Part shown: piece after piece, positions 21,526 through 33,307 of the stretch
Layout: every line of letters starts with the position of its first letter
Position numbering within the stretch: the first letter of the stretch is position 1
Origin: Gliomastix tumulicola
Taxonomy: Eukaryota; Ascomycota; Sordariomycetes; Hypocreales; Bionectriaceae
Direction of reading: 5' to 3'
Length of the DNA: 64,000 nt
Assembly: GCA_001599755.1 (NCBI GenBank)
Contig: BCHX01000004.1
Location: 3,472,001 to 3,536,000, forward strand
Program-made: the position numbers and the translations under genes
Notes under the pieces: generated by a model
What the model saw: the letters and a program-made list of their open reading frames with translations, nothing else
The model's database searches: none
Told to the model about the DNA's origin: nothing

Positions 21526-24063
21526 TTACAGGAGAGAGAGGAGCTGCTCGACGTATCGCCTAGTGTCGACGCCGATTCCCTGAGCAAGCCTCGCCACACC
21601 GCCATCGCTGGTCACGCTCTCGCGACGGAAGCCAATATGATCGCTGGCGCGCCGGATGAGGTATATCTCGCGGCCGACCATGGCGACCGTCTCGTCGCTG
21701 CCTCGTCTGCTTCGAGCGAGTTCCCGGCTCGCTGCCAGGTCGCCATTCTCTGAGTGCAGCGACTCGGAGATCTTGGCGAGGTGTGAGGACCCGTCCTCGA
21801 GGCGCTCGAGCAGCCGCGTCCAGACAATCCACCAACCAAGGCTCGTCTTCTGGGTACGTTCTGTGTCGCCAGGCCGAGCCCTCGTCGTAGCGTGGATGTT
21901 GATCACGTGGAGGTGAGTGCTCAGAGCATCTGTGTGAGACCAAGAGTGGTGCTTCGGGGCCGATGTCCCATAGTTATCTGGTATGTTCGGTATGGTAGAA
22001 CGAAGAAGGAGCGAATTGGGATCCCAGACGAGATCGAAGATCTCCGAAGCGTTCGGTGGTCCTGCCACCTTTGGCCGATGGGGACGGTACCTTGTCGACA
22101 AGAGCAAGGGCTTGCGGAGCGGTGCGAGCTGGTGATGCAAGGACCGGTAGAGCGAGTCCCAGGCCAGGGAGTCGGTTCGGAGCTGGAAGAGGAAGACGAA
22201 TATAAAGGGCCGGTTAACATAGACGACCACTCGTAGCTTCTTGGCCTTGTTGAGATCGTGCGAGTTGTACCCTGGGACCATGTTGCCCATGACTTGCGAT
22301 TGAGTGAGGACACTTGCGGGATGAACAAAGTCCTTCACTATGGTCGTCTCGGGGCGGTCGTGAGCTTCAGTCTCGAGCTCGACATTAATGGTTCGGAGGA
22401 CAGTGCGGGAGTTATGTTCGGCTTCGCCATCTTCCGAGTCTTGGCTTCCATGATCGCTTGAACCCTCTTCAATCTCCCCTTTGAGCCCTATGAGATAGTA
22501 ACCGGCAGCTTCGAACGAGGACTGTCGAGTCTGCAGCCCAGGTCGGGTTGGCGCCGTCGAGGGCTTGCGATCAGTCACCTTTGGCGGCGAGGATGCTAGT
22601 GCTGGTGCTGGTGCCGGTGCCGGTGCCGGTGCTGGTTCTGGCTCCTCCTCGGCGATACTCGTTCCGCCATATGCCATCCTTATGTAGTCAAGCATCTGCG
22701 ACCCTCTACGGGCAGACACAGACTGTTTGCGATCGGCCTGCTGTGGATCGCCAGACGCCGCGTCGGCTTCCGACGCAACGGCAGTTCCGCCGTATGCAGC
22801 ATTCCGCAGATACGTGAACATCCCACCCACGCCGCTAGTCGTCCGGGCGAGGGCACCCTGTGGTGCTGCTTCTCCGCCAACCGGAACGGCCTGCGAGTCT
22901 CTCCTACCTGAGGAACCTGGTCCGTCGGTGGCCGATTTTGTATCCTTCCTAGCCCTTGCACGCCGCAAGGAGGTCGGGCTTTCAATGATACCATAGGCGT
23001 GGTCGCCCCATGTATAGAGATCTTCCATCCAGTGCGTGATGTCTCTGAGTGATTTCCTAGACAAGGCTCCTGTCCCGAGGAAGATGGCACCATCCTCAGC
23101 TTCGGGGCCCCGACCAGTTCCCAACCAGTGGGAGATGTCGTCTGCGGCGTGGTTCTTGGAATCCGCCTCCTCCGGCTCGGCGTCACCAAACTTGCAGACG
23201 ACCAGGTCCACGAGGCCCTCTATCCTCCCGACCAAGCCTTCCAGAACCTCACGCTCGCCGCTGCCTCGATCCTCCTCCCCGACACCCATGCCAAGCTCAC
23301 CCGATGCCGCCACGTTGATGCCTCCATATATATCCCTAGCGGGGTTGCCGTGCATCATGACGTTCCAACTGGACAGGAACAGATCCCAGTACCGATGGAG
23401 CGTAGCAACAAACTTGGCCCTCTTGCACCGGACGAAGAGGGCGCTCAGGGACGAGTCGTGGTGCATGAGGAAGATGTTGTGGGCTCGTAGGAGGTCGGCA
23501 AGCAGCAGCCCGTATGGCTTCATCTCGCGGGTCGAGTACTCGTATCGCTCTTCCTGTTTCTCGCCAGGCTGGGTTGCGAGTCGGGGTGGGAGGGGCACCC
23601 GCGTGAAGTCGATGTTCTGCGAAAAGACGACAAGTCAGTTGACGGGCTCTGATTTACCCCTCCATAGTTGGAGCGCGGAAACGTGGAAGAGATCGAGAGA
23701 GCATACCGCTAGGAGCCACCAGCCAGGCTCCAGCTCGTGCAGAATGACCTTGGACATCTCGGTATCGATCGTGTCCACGGACGCCCCGTTGGAGAACCCA
23801 CGACTGAAGTCCGTCATGCCCTGGGCGAGCCCAATCTGCCGCAGCCGGGTATGGCGCTCCTCGGCCGATATCTGCTGCGTCGGGTCGCCGCTCGGCGGCT
23901 TGTTGCGCTTCTTCCGCAGCTTGTACTGCTGCGTGTGGATGGACGCATAGTAGACGATCTGGTCCGAGACGGTGTCGTCGCTCGTGCCGAGCGAGGGGTT
24001 GAAGATGGTGAGGTAGCCGAGGCGCGCTGGCAGGACGCCGCCTGCTGCTGGAGCTGCGGCCAT
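21526..24063 (-). CDS. CCZ1: Vacuolar fusion protein CCZ1 homologue
   Basis: Exons 23707..24063 and 21526..23616 (minus) give 815 aa across an 89-nt intron. The N-terminus LGYLTIFNPSLGTSDDTVSDQIVYYAS is the first longin domain of the CCZ1/INTU/HPS4 family. It continues over the exon junction through WWLLA-NIDFTRVPLPP to the block around LLRAHNIFLMHHDSS. Ccz1 pairs with Mon1 as the exchange factor activating the Rab7-type GTPase on late endosomes, vacuoles and autophagosomes (family knowledge). A long middle region is polar, with a Pro-Ala dipeptide repeat at about 444-461. The C-terminal part (VVYVNRPFIFVFLFQLRTDSLAWDSLYRSLHHQL) resembles the last longin-like region. ATG7 lies about 40 kb away in the same window. 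Confidence 0.88.
22600..22641. repeat. GGTGCC hexamer repeat coding Pro-Ala units in CCZ1
   Basis: Tandem near-identical hexamers on the plus strand; read on the coding strand they give alternating Pro and Ala, about seven units. A plausible length-polymorphic site. Confidence 0.8.
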
Positions 24064-25459
24064 TCTGAGGCTCTTTGGACGTGTCCTCGCTCAGCAGCAG
24101 GCGTGTGAGCTTGGATGAAGTGCGCCTCCGGAACGGCTTATCGTGTTCGTAAATGGAGGAGGGAGAATCGTGGCGGGCGAGGGGGACGGGACGGTGCTGG
24201 AGGTCGTGGAAGCTTGGTCGGTGTGGCCGATGGGCGGTTGTAACTGTCACACCCCGATTGGAGAAACAAGCTGCCTGCCCCGTAGCTGTGCTCGAAACGC
24301 CTGAAGTCAGGTTTTGGGGACAAGTCAAGAACTTGGGTGGGTTCAGGCCCAAGTGCTGCTACGAGGCATCACAGAGGGAGAAAGAAAGGCAGATGGTCGA
24401 CGCGACTAATAAGGCTAAGGTTTCGCCCGTGGGACTGGCCTTGGCTGACGGGAGGCAAGAGGAAGCTATAGCAGCAGCACCAAAATTGGGGCTCTTCCCC
24501 ACCACAACGCTCTAACACCCACGAGATCGACAACGGCGAAGATACCAAGGTGCAGACTCCCCTCGGAGCACGTCCAAGGCTGCCCGAATTTGACTGCACC
24601 CTGCTCAAGGTACTTCCCTCCCTTTGGCCAGGCGCTGAATAAGTCAGGCCCTGGCTGGCTTGGCTGGATTGGCTAAACCTCGAAATGCCGCTTGAGGCTA
24701 GCAAGGTATCCTTGGGTTGTCTCGCAGCGCCTCGTTCGCCCCGCGCGACGCCAAATCTCGATCTCCAGTGGACTTTCATCACCGATGGCTCTTGACCTGC
24801 CTCAGAAGGGCAACGATGTGCCACGCAACGCAACAGCGCAATGAAAACCCTAACCGGTAACCGGACATCCATGCAGCAGAGGCAAGCAGAGAAGCCTCAT
24901 AAGGTGCGTCGTCTTCTATCACGAATATACCAACCCCCCTCTGCTGCACGCGCCACAGCGACTGACACGACTGTAGGATCCGGCGGGCTCTATTTCCGGT
25001 TCTCTGGGGGGTCTAGAATCCTGGGAGATCGCCGGGACGCCGTGGACCGAGACAACAGCCCACCCGCATCTCTCCAAAACTGTGGCCGTCTGGATTCTAG
25101 ACTTTCGTTACACGTACAACTTCCGTCGATCCCATCGCGATGTTTCGGTTGCACCGAGCTTTGAAACGCCCATGGCAGTCTAGATGCATTTTGTCGGGAT
25201 TGCCATCGTCGACTCTTTGGCCAGGATCAAGGGCTCACTTCGGTTGGGGACGGTGGAAGAGAACAAGAGTGGGCTCTCGACGATCGGCCCAGACATGGCA
25301 CGATACAATCTTTGAGCTGGTAGATTCGTAGGTATTCTGTGCTGCTAAACAGGGTATCTAGTTGTAAGGACAGGCTAGGACTTAAGATTTCAAAAACAAG
25401 ATATCATGCCGGCTCTTCAAGCACCTCCGCAGTGTTCGTGACATTCCTCCTCGTAGCCA
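24064..25459. other. 1.4-kb spacer: CCZ1 promoter and CorA-like 3' flank
   Basis: No gene supported on either strand and no repeats noted. Confidence 0.45.
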
Positions 25460-27058
25460 TCAGACCGCGGTAGGCTGATTGTAGTAACTCAGACTGCTGG
25501 ATCGAGTCTGGAGCTTCATATTCTTCCCAATAGTGATACTGTCACCATGCCGCAAAGTGGGAAGTAGAGTTGAGGCTCTGCTATCTGAGCTGGTGGCCTG
25601 CGAGTCCGCCGCCGCATTCCAGGAAGCCATCTCCTTTTCCTTCTTGGTCTTTTGCATCCCGAGCCACAAGAAATAGAGGGCGAAAGTGACCACTGTGAGC
25701 GGGATGGTGATGACCCAGTATAGCCCCATTTGCGGCGTCATCGGAACACCAATGTCGCTGTTGTTTCGGTCGACCTCATCCCAGGCGAAGAAATCTGTCG
25801 AGAAGAGGGCTGACACAAAGCTCCCAGGTAAGAAAAGCATGGTGACGATGGCCAACGTCTTCATCGACGATGAGTCGCGATAGCTGTAAGAGGCAATCAT
25901 GTGGGACGCGGCTGAGACTCTGAGGTTGCTCAGGTTGTCGTTTTGGGCAATTAGATGGAAGACCTAGACCGTCCGCGTTAGTACACTACTATCCAATGAG
26001 ACTAGGTGTTTGAAGGAGCCTGGGCATACCGCTTGTAGTTGAACTTGAACTCTCTTCAAGATGAAGTCCGTCTCCAATTTTTGCATCTTCAATCTGCTTT
26101 CCAAAACGTGGACATGCTGTTGCAGAGGGCTAGATTCGGCGCGACCCGGCACCGAAGCGCCATCCGTTGTGGCGTGTTCTGCGCTGCGGAGAAAGGCCAG
26201 CAACTCCCCAAGCATCGCCGTTTTTCTCGATACGCTGGCTAGTCGCGTGGCATACCCGCTGGCTTTAGCTGACAGGACGCTGAGTTCCTCGGGGGCTGGC
26301 TGGGTCCGGTCGTGGAAGTCGTGATGCCCCGTGCGCGCCTCGATCCCCCGTATCTCCAGGAGGATGGAGGTTTGAACTTGCTGGATCTCCTGGCCCAGGA
26401 GGATACTAAGCATGAGGGCCGGGGCCGCCGGGTCCCGGCATATCTGGGGGTCCCATGGCAATTTGGAGATGATCTTTTGGAATGAAGGTGGTTTCGGGAC
26501 CGCTGGCTGCTTGTCTGGCTTTGACGTCTTCTTGATGAAGACAATCCCTTCGGTGACGACCCGAGCCTCATCCGGTGACAGGCCGTTATACTGAGTGTGC
26601 GACCACAGCGACGCCAGCTTCGGAGCGAAGCAGAAGGCAAAGGCCTGCCGCTCGAACTCGTCAGTGATGGTTTTTGGAAGCGCCGTGACTCCGCTGGTGA
26701 ATGTTTTGAAGTAGCTATGCGCAAGACCGAGGCCGAAATGGTCTAGGAGCTCTTTTTCGACTGGCTCGGAGATGTCAACTTTTCGCAGACCAACGTCGAC
26801 AGACAGGCAGACGAGCCGCAGGATGAGGGACCGGCCGTCCCGTCTCTGCTGGGCCAACCATTCCCTGCGTTGTTGAGGATCAGGCCCGATAGTCCGGTTG
26901 TCGATGGTGACGGCCCCTGTTGTATCGTTTTTCCAGAACTCGGTGACGTCAAACGACTGCCGAAGTGAGTAGTTCACGCTCCAAGCGTGGCCGGCGCTGC
27001 TGAGGACTTTGTAGAAGTCTTCCATGGCTGTGGATTGAAGCTCGTAGTCTTGGTACAA
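25460..27058 (-). CDS. CorA-like two-helix membrane protein
   Basis: Exons 26030..27058 and 25460..25963 give 510 aa. Most of the protein is a soluble, helical N-terminal domain with a coiled-coil-like stretch (VHVLESRLKMQKLETDFILKRV split at the intron). Then come two membrane helices at about 380-400 (SMKTLAIVTMLFLPGSFVSALFS) and 424-445 (LYWVITIPLTVVTFALYFLWLG), ending in a basic tail. This is the common fungal CorA-like family. The Gly-Met-Asn selectivity motif expected after the first helix of true Mg2+ channels is absent, so magnesium transport should not be assumed. TATATA lies only about 10 nt before the first ATG, so translation may really start at Met12 (27025). Confidence 0.82.
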
Positions 27059-28335
27059 CGTGCCACGATATATACAGTTCGGGGACTTTCAATCTGGATA
27101 AATAAAAGGAAGAAAGCCAAGCAAAAGAGGTGGATGTGAGAAACGGAGCGAAGCAAGGCTGCTTCCCCTTCTTATGGCCTGTTGTCTCCTGAGGCATGCG
27201 GTAATCGTAGTTTGTACAGATTGCCGCCGCAGGATGCAGGTCGCGGCCAGGATATCCACCCAGAGGCCTGTGAAGGGCCTGCTAAGCGCCAGCCTCGAGA
27301 CAGTGCATTAGCTCGTGAATCTGCCTATTCTTGTGTGAGTTTTCGGTGCTGGAGAGCATGCAGTATCCTCAGGCGGTCAGTCGTGCATGTCTACGAGTGG
27401 TAGTCTCTTCAGCTCGTAGCCAAATATATCTCTTGGGAGGTTTAGCCTGGCTGCCTTGCCGAATGTAGCACATGGGTGGTTCAGCTCCTCAAGGCCGAGG
27501 CAACCCTATGCCAGGAATTTTCCACCGCTGCATCCTCCTGCCTTGCAAAGCAGCCCAAAACGGAAGGGCGGTGCGTCGAATTCGCCGTCAGCAGACCCTC
27601 AGCTGGCCAGCCAAACTGGGGAGCTGAAGTGATGTTGGTTCAAGACGTTTCGAAGATAACCTCACGAGGGGGCTGTGCAAGTCCAATCTGCCAGTAACTG
27701 CGTCCGGGCTTTGCTTGATGACGCGTCGCGTCGGTCGTCGAGCTTTCCCGTGCTGTGCCAGTTGAATTGAGTAAAATGGCAAGGGAGCCGTGGCAAGGAA
27801 GCCGTCATGGCAGTGCAGCGACGAAGTTCCCAGCTTTTGGCACAAGAACCTGGAAGTGGAGTGGCGGTTGGGGCTGGAAACGAGGGCTCATGACAAATTA
27901 ACATGGCTTCCCCAGGCGGAAGGCCAGGTACTTTCAGCTGCATCTATTATGTCGCCCACATCAATAGCGACTCCCCACCTGTAAAGGGTCCTGGAGCCCG
28001 TGTCCGTATCGCCTGGAGCTAATACTGCAGGTCATCCCCTCTTTTGGGTTGGTCCGTGGGAAGAGCTCTCACATCAGCAACCCAGCCATGATGTAGCTTG
28101 CACGTAGGTGCTTACCTGGATCAATGGATATTTCCTCTGGCTATTTGACATGTAATTATCGTCACCTGTCTCCTCTCTGCTTCTCCTGCGTTGGCCGCCC
28201 AGTTTGTATCATTTGAATCTTGCTCTCCACTCCGATCTTCCATCATCATCGTCACCGAGGCAAGACCAGCTCCAACTTGCCAGACGGCCTGTGCTATTTG
28301 ATTTTCCAGTCCGCTGATATTACACCCTCTCGACC
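27059..28335. other. Divergent promoter region, CorA-like / kelch
   Basis: 1.3 kb between genes transcribed away from each other. TATATA at 27068-27073 is close to the CorA-like start. No other element that I can support. Confidence 0.5.
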
Positions 28336-29997
28336 ATGGATTCCAACTTCTCTCTCATCAGGCGTCGTACCTCGGATCTCCTCCAGAATGTCCAGCAGAA
28401 CCTCCCCGCGATGCCCGCGATGCCTGCCGTGAAGGGCTTCCCTTCGATGCCCTCGATCAACCTGTCCAAGGAACGCACCGTCAACGGCACCTGGGAGCGC
28501 ATCGCCCTCGCCCCCCTCCCCCGATCGTCCCATTCCCTCAACATCATCTCCGGCTCGGCTTACATCTTCGGCGGCGAGGTCACGCCCCGCCAGCCGGTCG
28601 ACAATGACATGCACGTCGTCACCCTGCCGTGGAGCAGCGCCGGCGCCGACTACTACAAGGTGAAGGCCACCGCCGCGAAGGAAGGTGGCTGGAACCAGAC
28701 GAGCAGTGGCGTCGTCCCCGACAACGAGCAAGACGAGCAAGAAGCCAAGGGGGAGCTGGACGAAGTCTCGCTCAGGGAAGAAGACGCTCCTGCGACCGCG
28801 GAAGACAAAGGGAAGGGGAAGGCCAAGGCGGTCGACGAGCCACCACAGACGACGGTGCCCGATGCACGGGTCGGCCATGTCACAGCCTCCATCGGCAACC
28901 GTATCTTCCTGTTCGGCGGCCGAGGAGGGCCGGACATGAAGCCCGTTGAGGAGGGCGGCCGGGTCTGGGTCTTCCACACCAAGACCAACGATTGGACCTT
29001 CCTCGATCCCGTTCCCGCCGTCAGAGGCGGCACCATCATCCCCCACCCGGCCGCCCGGAGCTACCATTGCGCCACCGCCACGGAGCGACCTCGTGACTTC
29101 GCCCAGCCGAAGCCTGCGCAGCCCACCAACTGGCGCGACCGCTTCGTCGGCGATACGTCCAAGACGGGCATCCCCCAGGCCCCCGTCGTGGGCAGCGTCG
29201 CCGAGGAGGCCGTCGACGAGGAGGCTGAGGGCTACGGCACCTTCTTCGTCCACGGTGGCTGCCTGGCGGACGGCGAGCGCACCAATGATCTCTGGGCCTT
29301 TGACGTCCGCACCAGGACGTGGACAGAGCTGCCCGCGGCCCCGGGCCCAGCGAGGGGTGGCGCCGCCATCTGCATCAGCAAGAGTCGGTTGTTCCGCTTC
29401 GGGGGCTTCGACGGGCAGAACGAGCTCGGCGGGCAGATTGACTTCCTCCATCTCGAGGTAGAGACGTTTGACGACAGCGTTAGCAAGGGCGAGGTGGCCA
29501 TCCATGCCCGAGGCAGCTGGCAGAGCATCATCCAGAACAACGCCGACGCATCCTCCCACGAGCTGCCCCTTGAGCCGGCCCAAGCGTGGCCCGGCGCCCG
29601 CAGCGTCGCTTCGTTCCACGCGTTGACCATGGGCGGCGGTCGCGAATTCCTCATCGTAGCGATGGGCGAGGGGACGCCGAGTGAAGAAGGCCACGCCGGG
29701 GCTGGTCAGTTCTACGGCGATGTCTGGGCATTCCAGGTCCCGCCCGTGGGTATGACCACGGCCAGTCTCACAGATGCTGTCTTCCAGGCGATGGGTCGCA
29801 AGACCGGCGAGGGCAAATGGTTCAAGGTCGCCACCAGGCCGTATGATGACGATAACGACGACAGCGAGCCTTTGTCGAGAGGCTGGGCGGCAAGCGCTGT
29901 CATGGCAGACTTGGAAGAGAGCGCCATCGTCGTTTGGGGTGGCCTGGGCGCTGACAACAGACGCCTCGGAGACGGTTGGATCCTCCGCCTGACTTGA
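28336..29997 (+). CDS. Kelch-repeat beta-propeller protein
   Basis: Single exon of 553 aa, start in a good context (ACCATGG). Kelch blades are visible from paired Gly and spaced Tyr/Trp: WERIALAPLPRSSHSLNI...YIFGGE (about 55-80), ARVGHVTASIGNRIFLFGGRGG then VWVFHTKTNDWTFLDPV (about 176-230), GTFFVHGGC...NDLWAFDVRTRTWTEL (about 300-335), GGAAICISKSRLFRFGGFDG (about 338-360) and a last blade at VVWGGLGADNRRLGDGW that would close the propeller. A charged insert lies between blades one and two (about 118-170). Kelch propellers are protein-interaction platforms; no catalytic signature was recognised, so function is unassigned. The first 50 residues hold an MPAMPAV repeat and are probably disordered. 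Confidence 0.85.
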   Translation: MDSNFSLIRRRTSDLLQNVQQNLPAMPAMPAVKGFPSMPSINLSKERTVNGTWERIALAPLPRSSHSLNIISGSAYIFGGEVTPRQPVDNDMHVVTLPWSSAGADYYKVKATAAKEGGWNQTSSGVVPDNEQDEQEAKGELDEVSLREEDAPATAEDKGKGKAKAVDEPPQTTVPDARVGHVTASIGNRIFLFGGRGGPDMKPVEEGGRVWVFHTKTNDWTFLDPVPAVRGGTIIPHPAARSYHCATATERPRDFAQPKPAQPTNWRDRFVGDTSKTGIPQAPVVGSVAEEAVDEEAEGYGTFFVHGGCLADGERTNDLWAFDVRTRTWTELPAAPGPARGGAAICISKSRLFRFGGFDGQNELGGQIDFLHLEVETFDDSVSKGEVAIHARGSWQSIIQNNADASSHELPLEPAQAWPGARSVASFHALTMGGGREFLIVAMGEGTPSEEGHAGAGQFYGDVWAFQVPPVGMTTASLTDAVFQAMGRKTGEGKWFKVATRPYDDDNDDSEPLSRGWAASAVMADLEESAIVVWGGLGADNRRLGDGWILRLT

Positions 29998-30287
29998 GTT
30001 CTGTCATGTCGTCTCTCTCGTCTCAGTTTGATCTATACTGCTTTTCTGTGTTATTGGCAACGGAATTTCAAAAGCTTTTCGATACGTAGGTAACGACAAA
30101 AGGTTGGGTTTGAAGCAATGCGCGTGATGCTCGGGATGAAGGATTGCTTGAAGTCATGTTTCTTGATGCACCGTTTCAACGTTCTAAAACAACGGTTATG
30201 TACAATTTGCCCCCCTCGAGCTTCCAGACCCTTTCTAGTAGTTCAAGAGGCACGTAGACAAAAGAGAATACACGTGTTCGACACAAA

Positions 30288-31288
30288 TTACAGATCCGCC
30301 CTCGTCTTCTCAACACCCCATGGCTCCTCTACCAGGTTCGTCGGGCCGGCGCTGTTCTCGCACGTTTGCCTGCCGGTTAGCGGGCCGGGAGCAGGCACCT
30401 TGACGTTGGCGGTGGCTCCGGCGCTCTCCTTCAGTGCCTTGATGAGCTGGACGGTCGTCTCGGGTGTGAGGTCCTCGTAGTAGTCGTCGTTGATCTGGAC
30501 CATGGGCGCGTTGACGCAGGCACCGAGGCACTCGACCTCGATGAAGGTGAAGAGACCGTCAGCGGTGGTCTCACCCTGCTTGATGCCGAGTTCCTCCTTG
30601 ATGGTCTTGACGATGACATCGGAGCCGCAGCCTCCAAGCTGGCAGGGCGTCTGGCAAAAGACCGTTAGCTTCCGACAGGCCAAATACATGGGCTTTCCCT
30701 CCACGCCACTCCTTCCACGCATCCAAAAACGCATCCCAGATCATGAGGTCGAACATACCGTGGTGCATGCCTGGACGAAGAACTTGCCGACGGGTGTTCG
30801 GTTGTACATGGTGTAGAAGGAAGCGACCTCGTAGACACGCATAGGGGGCATCTCGAGGAGTCGGGCGACCTCGTTCATGACGCTGATAGACGTGAACCCG
30901 TGTTGACGCTGTCCGAGATCGAGGATGGGCATGACGGCGGCCTTCTTGTACTGCGGCGGGTAGCGCTTGAGGATCTCGGCGATGAGCTTCTCATTCTCGG
31001 CGTTGAACTTGAACGGGATGTCGGGGTTGTTGTCCGGCGAGTTGCGATGCTGCAGACCTCATCAGTATCACGGCCACGCCGCTCATGAACACGCCCCCTA
31101 GCTTCCCGCATAGGGAGAGCCAACGAGGGGTGCGAATTGGGACAGCAATGGCTCACCACATGGAGTGTGTCGCTCTGGCGGAGGGAGGTGCAGGATATGG
31201 CGCGAGTCTGGACGGGCAGGGGCCTCGCGGCACGAGGGACGGCCCTCACGGCTGTGCGGAGGAGGAATGGAGTCAATTTGCTCGCCAT
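30288..31288 (-). CDS. nuo-24: NADH:ubiquinone oxidoreductase 24-kDa subunit (NDUFV2/NuoE)
   Basis: Exons 31157..31288, 30759..31049 and 30288..30650 give 261 aa; all introns are phase 0. The ATG at 31286-31288 begins MASKLTPFLLRTAVRAVPRAARP, a typical mitochondrial presequence. The thioredoxin-like domain follows (KYPPQYKKAAVMPILDLGQ-type helix, VYEVASFYTMYNRTPVGK). The four ligands of the N1a [2Fe-2S] cluster are C139 and C144 (CTTTPC, split by intron 2) and C182 and C186 (ECLGAC). The subunit works in the NADH-oxidising arm of respiratory complex I in the mitochondrial matrix (family knowledge). A CCAATCA element lies about 150 bp upstream. It is convergent with the kelch gene, with a 290-bp gap. 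Confidence 0.95.
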
Positions 31289-31435
31289 TGCTGCTATCGA
31301 AAGTGACAATGGTCGGGCGTCGTTCGGGTTGGGTGATTGACCAGGTGTTGGACGGCTGGGCGGGTGGGAAGTTCTGGGTAATCCAATGTATCATCGTCGT
31401 GCAGCTAATTCTGATGCTTGACAAATGAGGAGCTG

Positions 31436-31442
31436 TGATTGG
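31436..31442 (-). promoter_or_regulatory. CCAATCA element upstream of nuo-24
   Basis: CCAATCA on the minus strand, about 150 bp before the nuo-24 ATG. The HAP/CBC complex activates nuclear respiratory genes through this motif in other fungi (established); use here is inferred. Confidence 0.45.
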
Positions 31443-33307
31443 CCAGGGTAATATTCGGCTATGAGGGAGGACTGGAAGGTACGTACCGTTTCTCGGGTGG
31501 ACCTGCCCTCGCTCACGCGAGATTGCTCCTTCCCATGGTCACCTTTAACATGGAACGGAAGGAGGATGAGGTGAATTCTTTCCTTGTGCCCTCCAAAGAG
31601 TCAAATTTCCATAGCTTCATTGAGGGCATCGCGAGTTCTCTCCGAGATTGATCACCCAGACACGAAAATGCTCCCAATCATTTGCCAATGCATCTCTCCG
31701 CTCAGCCCTGGCCGGAACGCCTTATTGACATGGATTCTCCCATGCGAAGCGACGCCGTAGAACCTCGCTTAGCTCGAGCTTCACCGCGCAATGCAAAAGC
31801 TCCAATCTAGATATCATCTTAGCCGAAACATGGGATACCGCCAGTCGCAGCTCGACAGCCACTCATCTATTCCTCGTTTTTCTCCGACGGCTTACACGCA
31901 CATGCACATGTGTCCCTACACCCGCCGGCCTCTTGGGTGTCATCTGACCATTGTTGTGCTCCGGTGGTGCCCGAGGATACGGCTCCGGCATCCTTCCAGA
32001 TGCTGTTTTGACATGCGCCTGTCCTGATTCGTCGAGGTGCTGGTGTGACACGGAGGATAGACGACACTCTCGACTGTCGCCGTTGCTTCACTGGACGAGA
32101 CCAACGCCATTGTGGCGATCACACCGGTGTCGCTCGTCTCGAGGATCTACCTGGCCGTAATTCGCTAGTTATCCGACTGAAGAGCGAGCATCTGCCGAAT
32201 CCGTTCTTCTGCGCCGTGATGGCTCGGAGATTGGGCTGACAAGCATCCGATATGACAACACAGGGCAACCAATAGATGCGGTCGACCGACGTCCAAGTAT
32301 GGGATATAAGCAAGACATCCACGTTCCTGGCAGCGTGAGACAGGGAGCCCTGGGATTCCCAACCCGGACGGCTAGTTTCCATCTTGTGCATCCTGAAAAT
32401 ATCTCCTACTTGCACGACGTTCTCTCGGCTACGGAACTTATTAGTCTCTGATCTCGGCAGCACACACAGACGAATCTTGGTCCTTTCGAGTTGCACAGCA
32501 GCCGCTACCACTACCTACCTGTGCAACGCATCTTCGCAGGCGTCCAACGTTAGTCTTCGTCTGTGTTGATGAGAGGCGGCTAGTGTTCGCCGTGCGAACT
32601 GCGCCGCCCTCCTTGGTGTGTGTTGCTTGCTTCAGAAGTGAAGCAAATGCGGCCATGGAGCAAGCCATATGCGACGCCATAGGCGAAGCGTATAAGTCAG
32701 GGGGCTCATTTCGCTTACAGACTCCTTGCAGTGCCCGGCCAGTGATGCCCAAAAGGGCGGTGTTGATGATGAAATTCGGCTCTCATCCTCGTGAGGTTGA
32801 GCCGTTGCCTTTAAGTCAAGGTCTGAATATCCCTTTGTCAGATATCACGAGCCTGTGACACTGAACTACGGTGATGTTTCGGATGCTTATTGGACCAGTG
32901 CTCCGCACGATCCTGCCTGGTACGAGTTGGCGGTGACGAGATGGTGAGAAGCTCCTGAGCCTTCACCTTCTGCAAGCAACATCAACCGCCAATCACCAGC
33001 TGCGAACAGCTGCAAGGTCGCCTCTTTTCAGAGCCTGCCGGTCCTGCCGCCTCGCGCAGGTGGAGTCACGGTCGCTACATTGGCTTCTGGTGCAGCCTAC
33101 TAATATCTCACTACTTCCCTCACACTCTCTATCTCCAACAACCACACCACTCTCGTTTTCTCTACCAGGCACATTCGTTCATCAACGCCCTACTATAAAT
33201 CTAACGCGAAATTACGCCGTTACCCGGCATTACTTCCTATTCGAAAGTTTCAAACCCTTTCACCGCTGTCAACGCCTGAGTTAGAAGAAGCTCTTCAACC
33301 CTCGAAG
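31443..33307. other. Divergent spacer, nuo-24 / acyl-CoA ligase
   Basis: No supported gene in about 1.9 kb. A TATAAAT box sits at 33194-33200 near the right end. Many short frames here are unconserved-looking. Confidence 0.45.
33194..33200 (+). promoter_or_regulatory. TATA box of the acyl-CoA ligase gene
   Basis: TATAAAT, 108 nt before the ATG at 33308, with a CT-rich upstream stretch. Confidence 0.5.

Noticed and set aside
28294..29694. 466-aa open frame antisense to the kelch gene
   Set aside because: Composition is a mirror of the kelch codons (Gly/Arg/Val-rich); the kelch blades on the other strand are clear.
32119..32858. Frames on both strands between nuo-24 and the acyl-CoA ligase
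   Set aside because: Short, mutually overlapping, no conserved motif and mixed codon bias.
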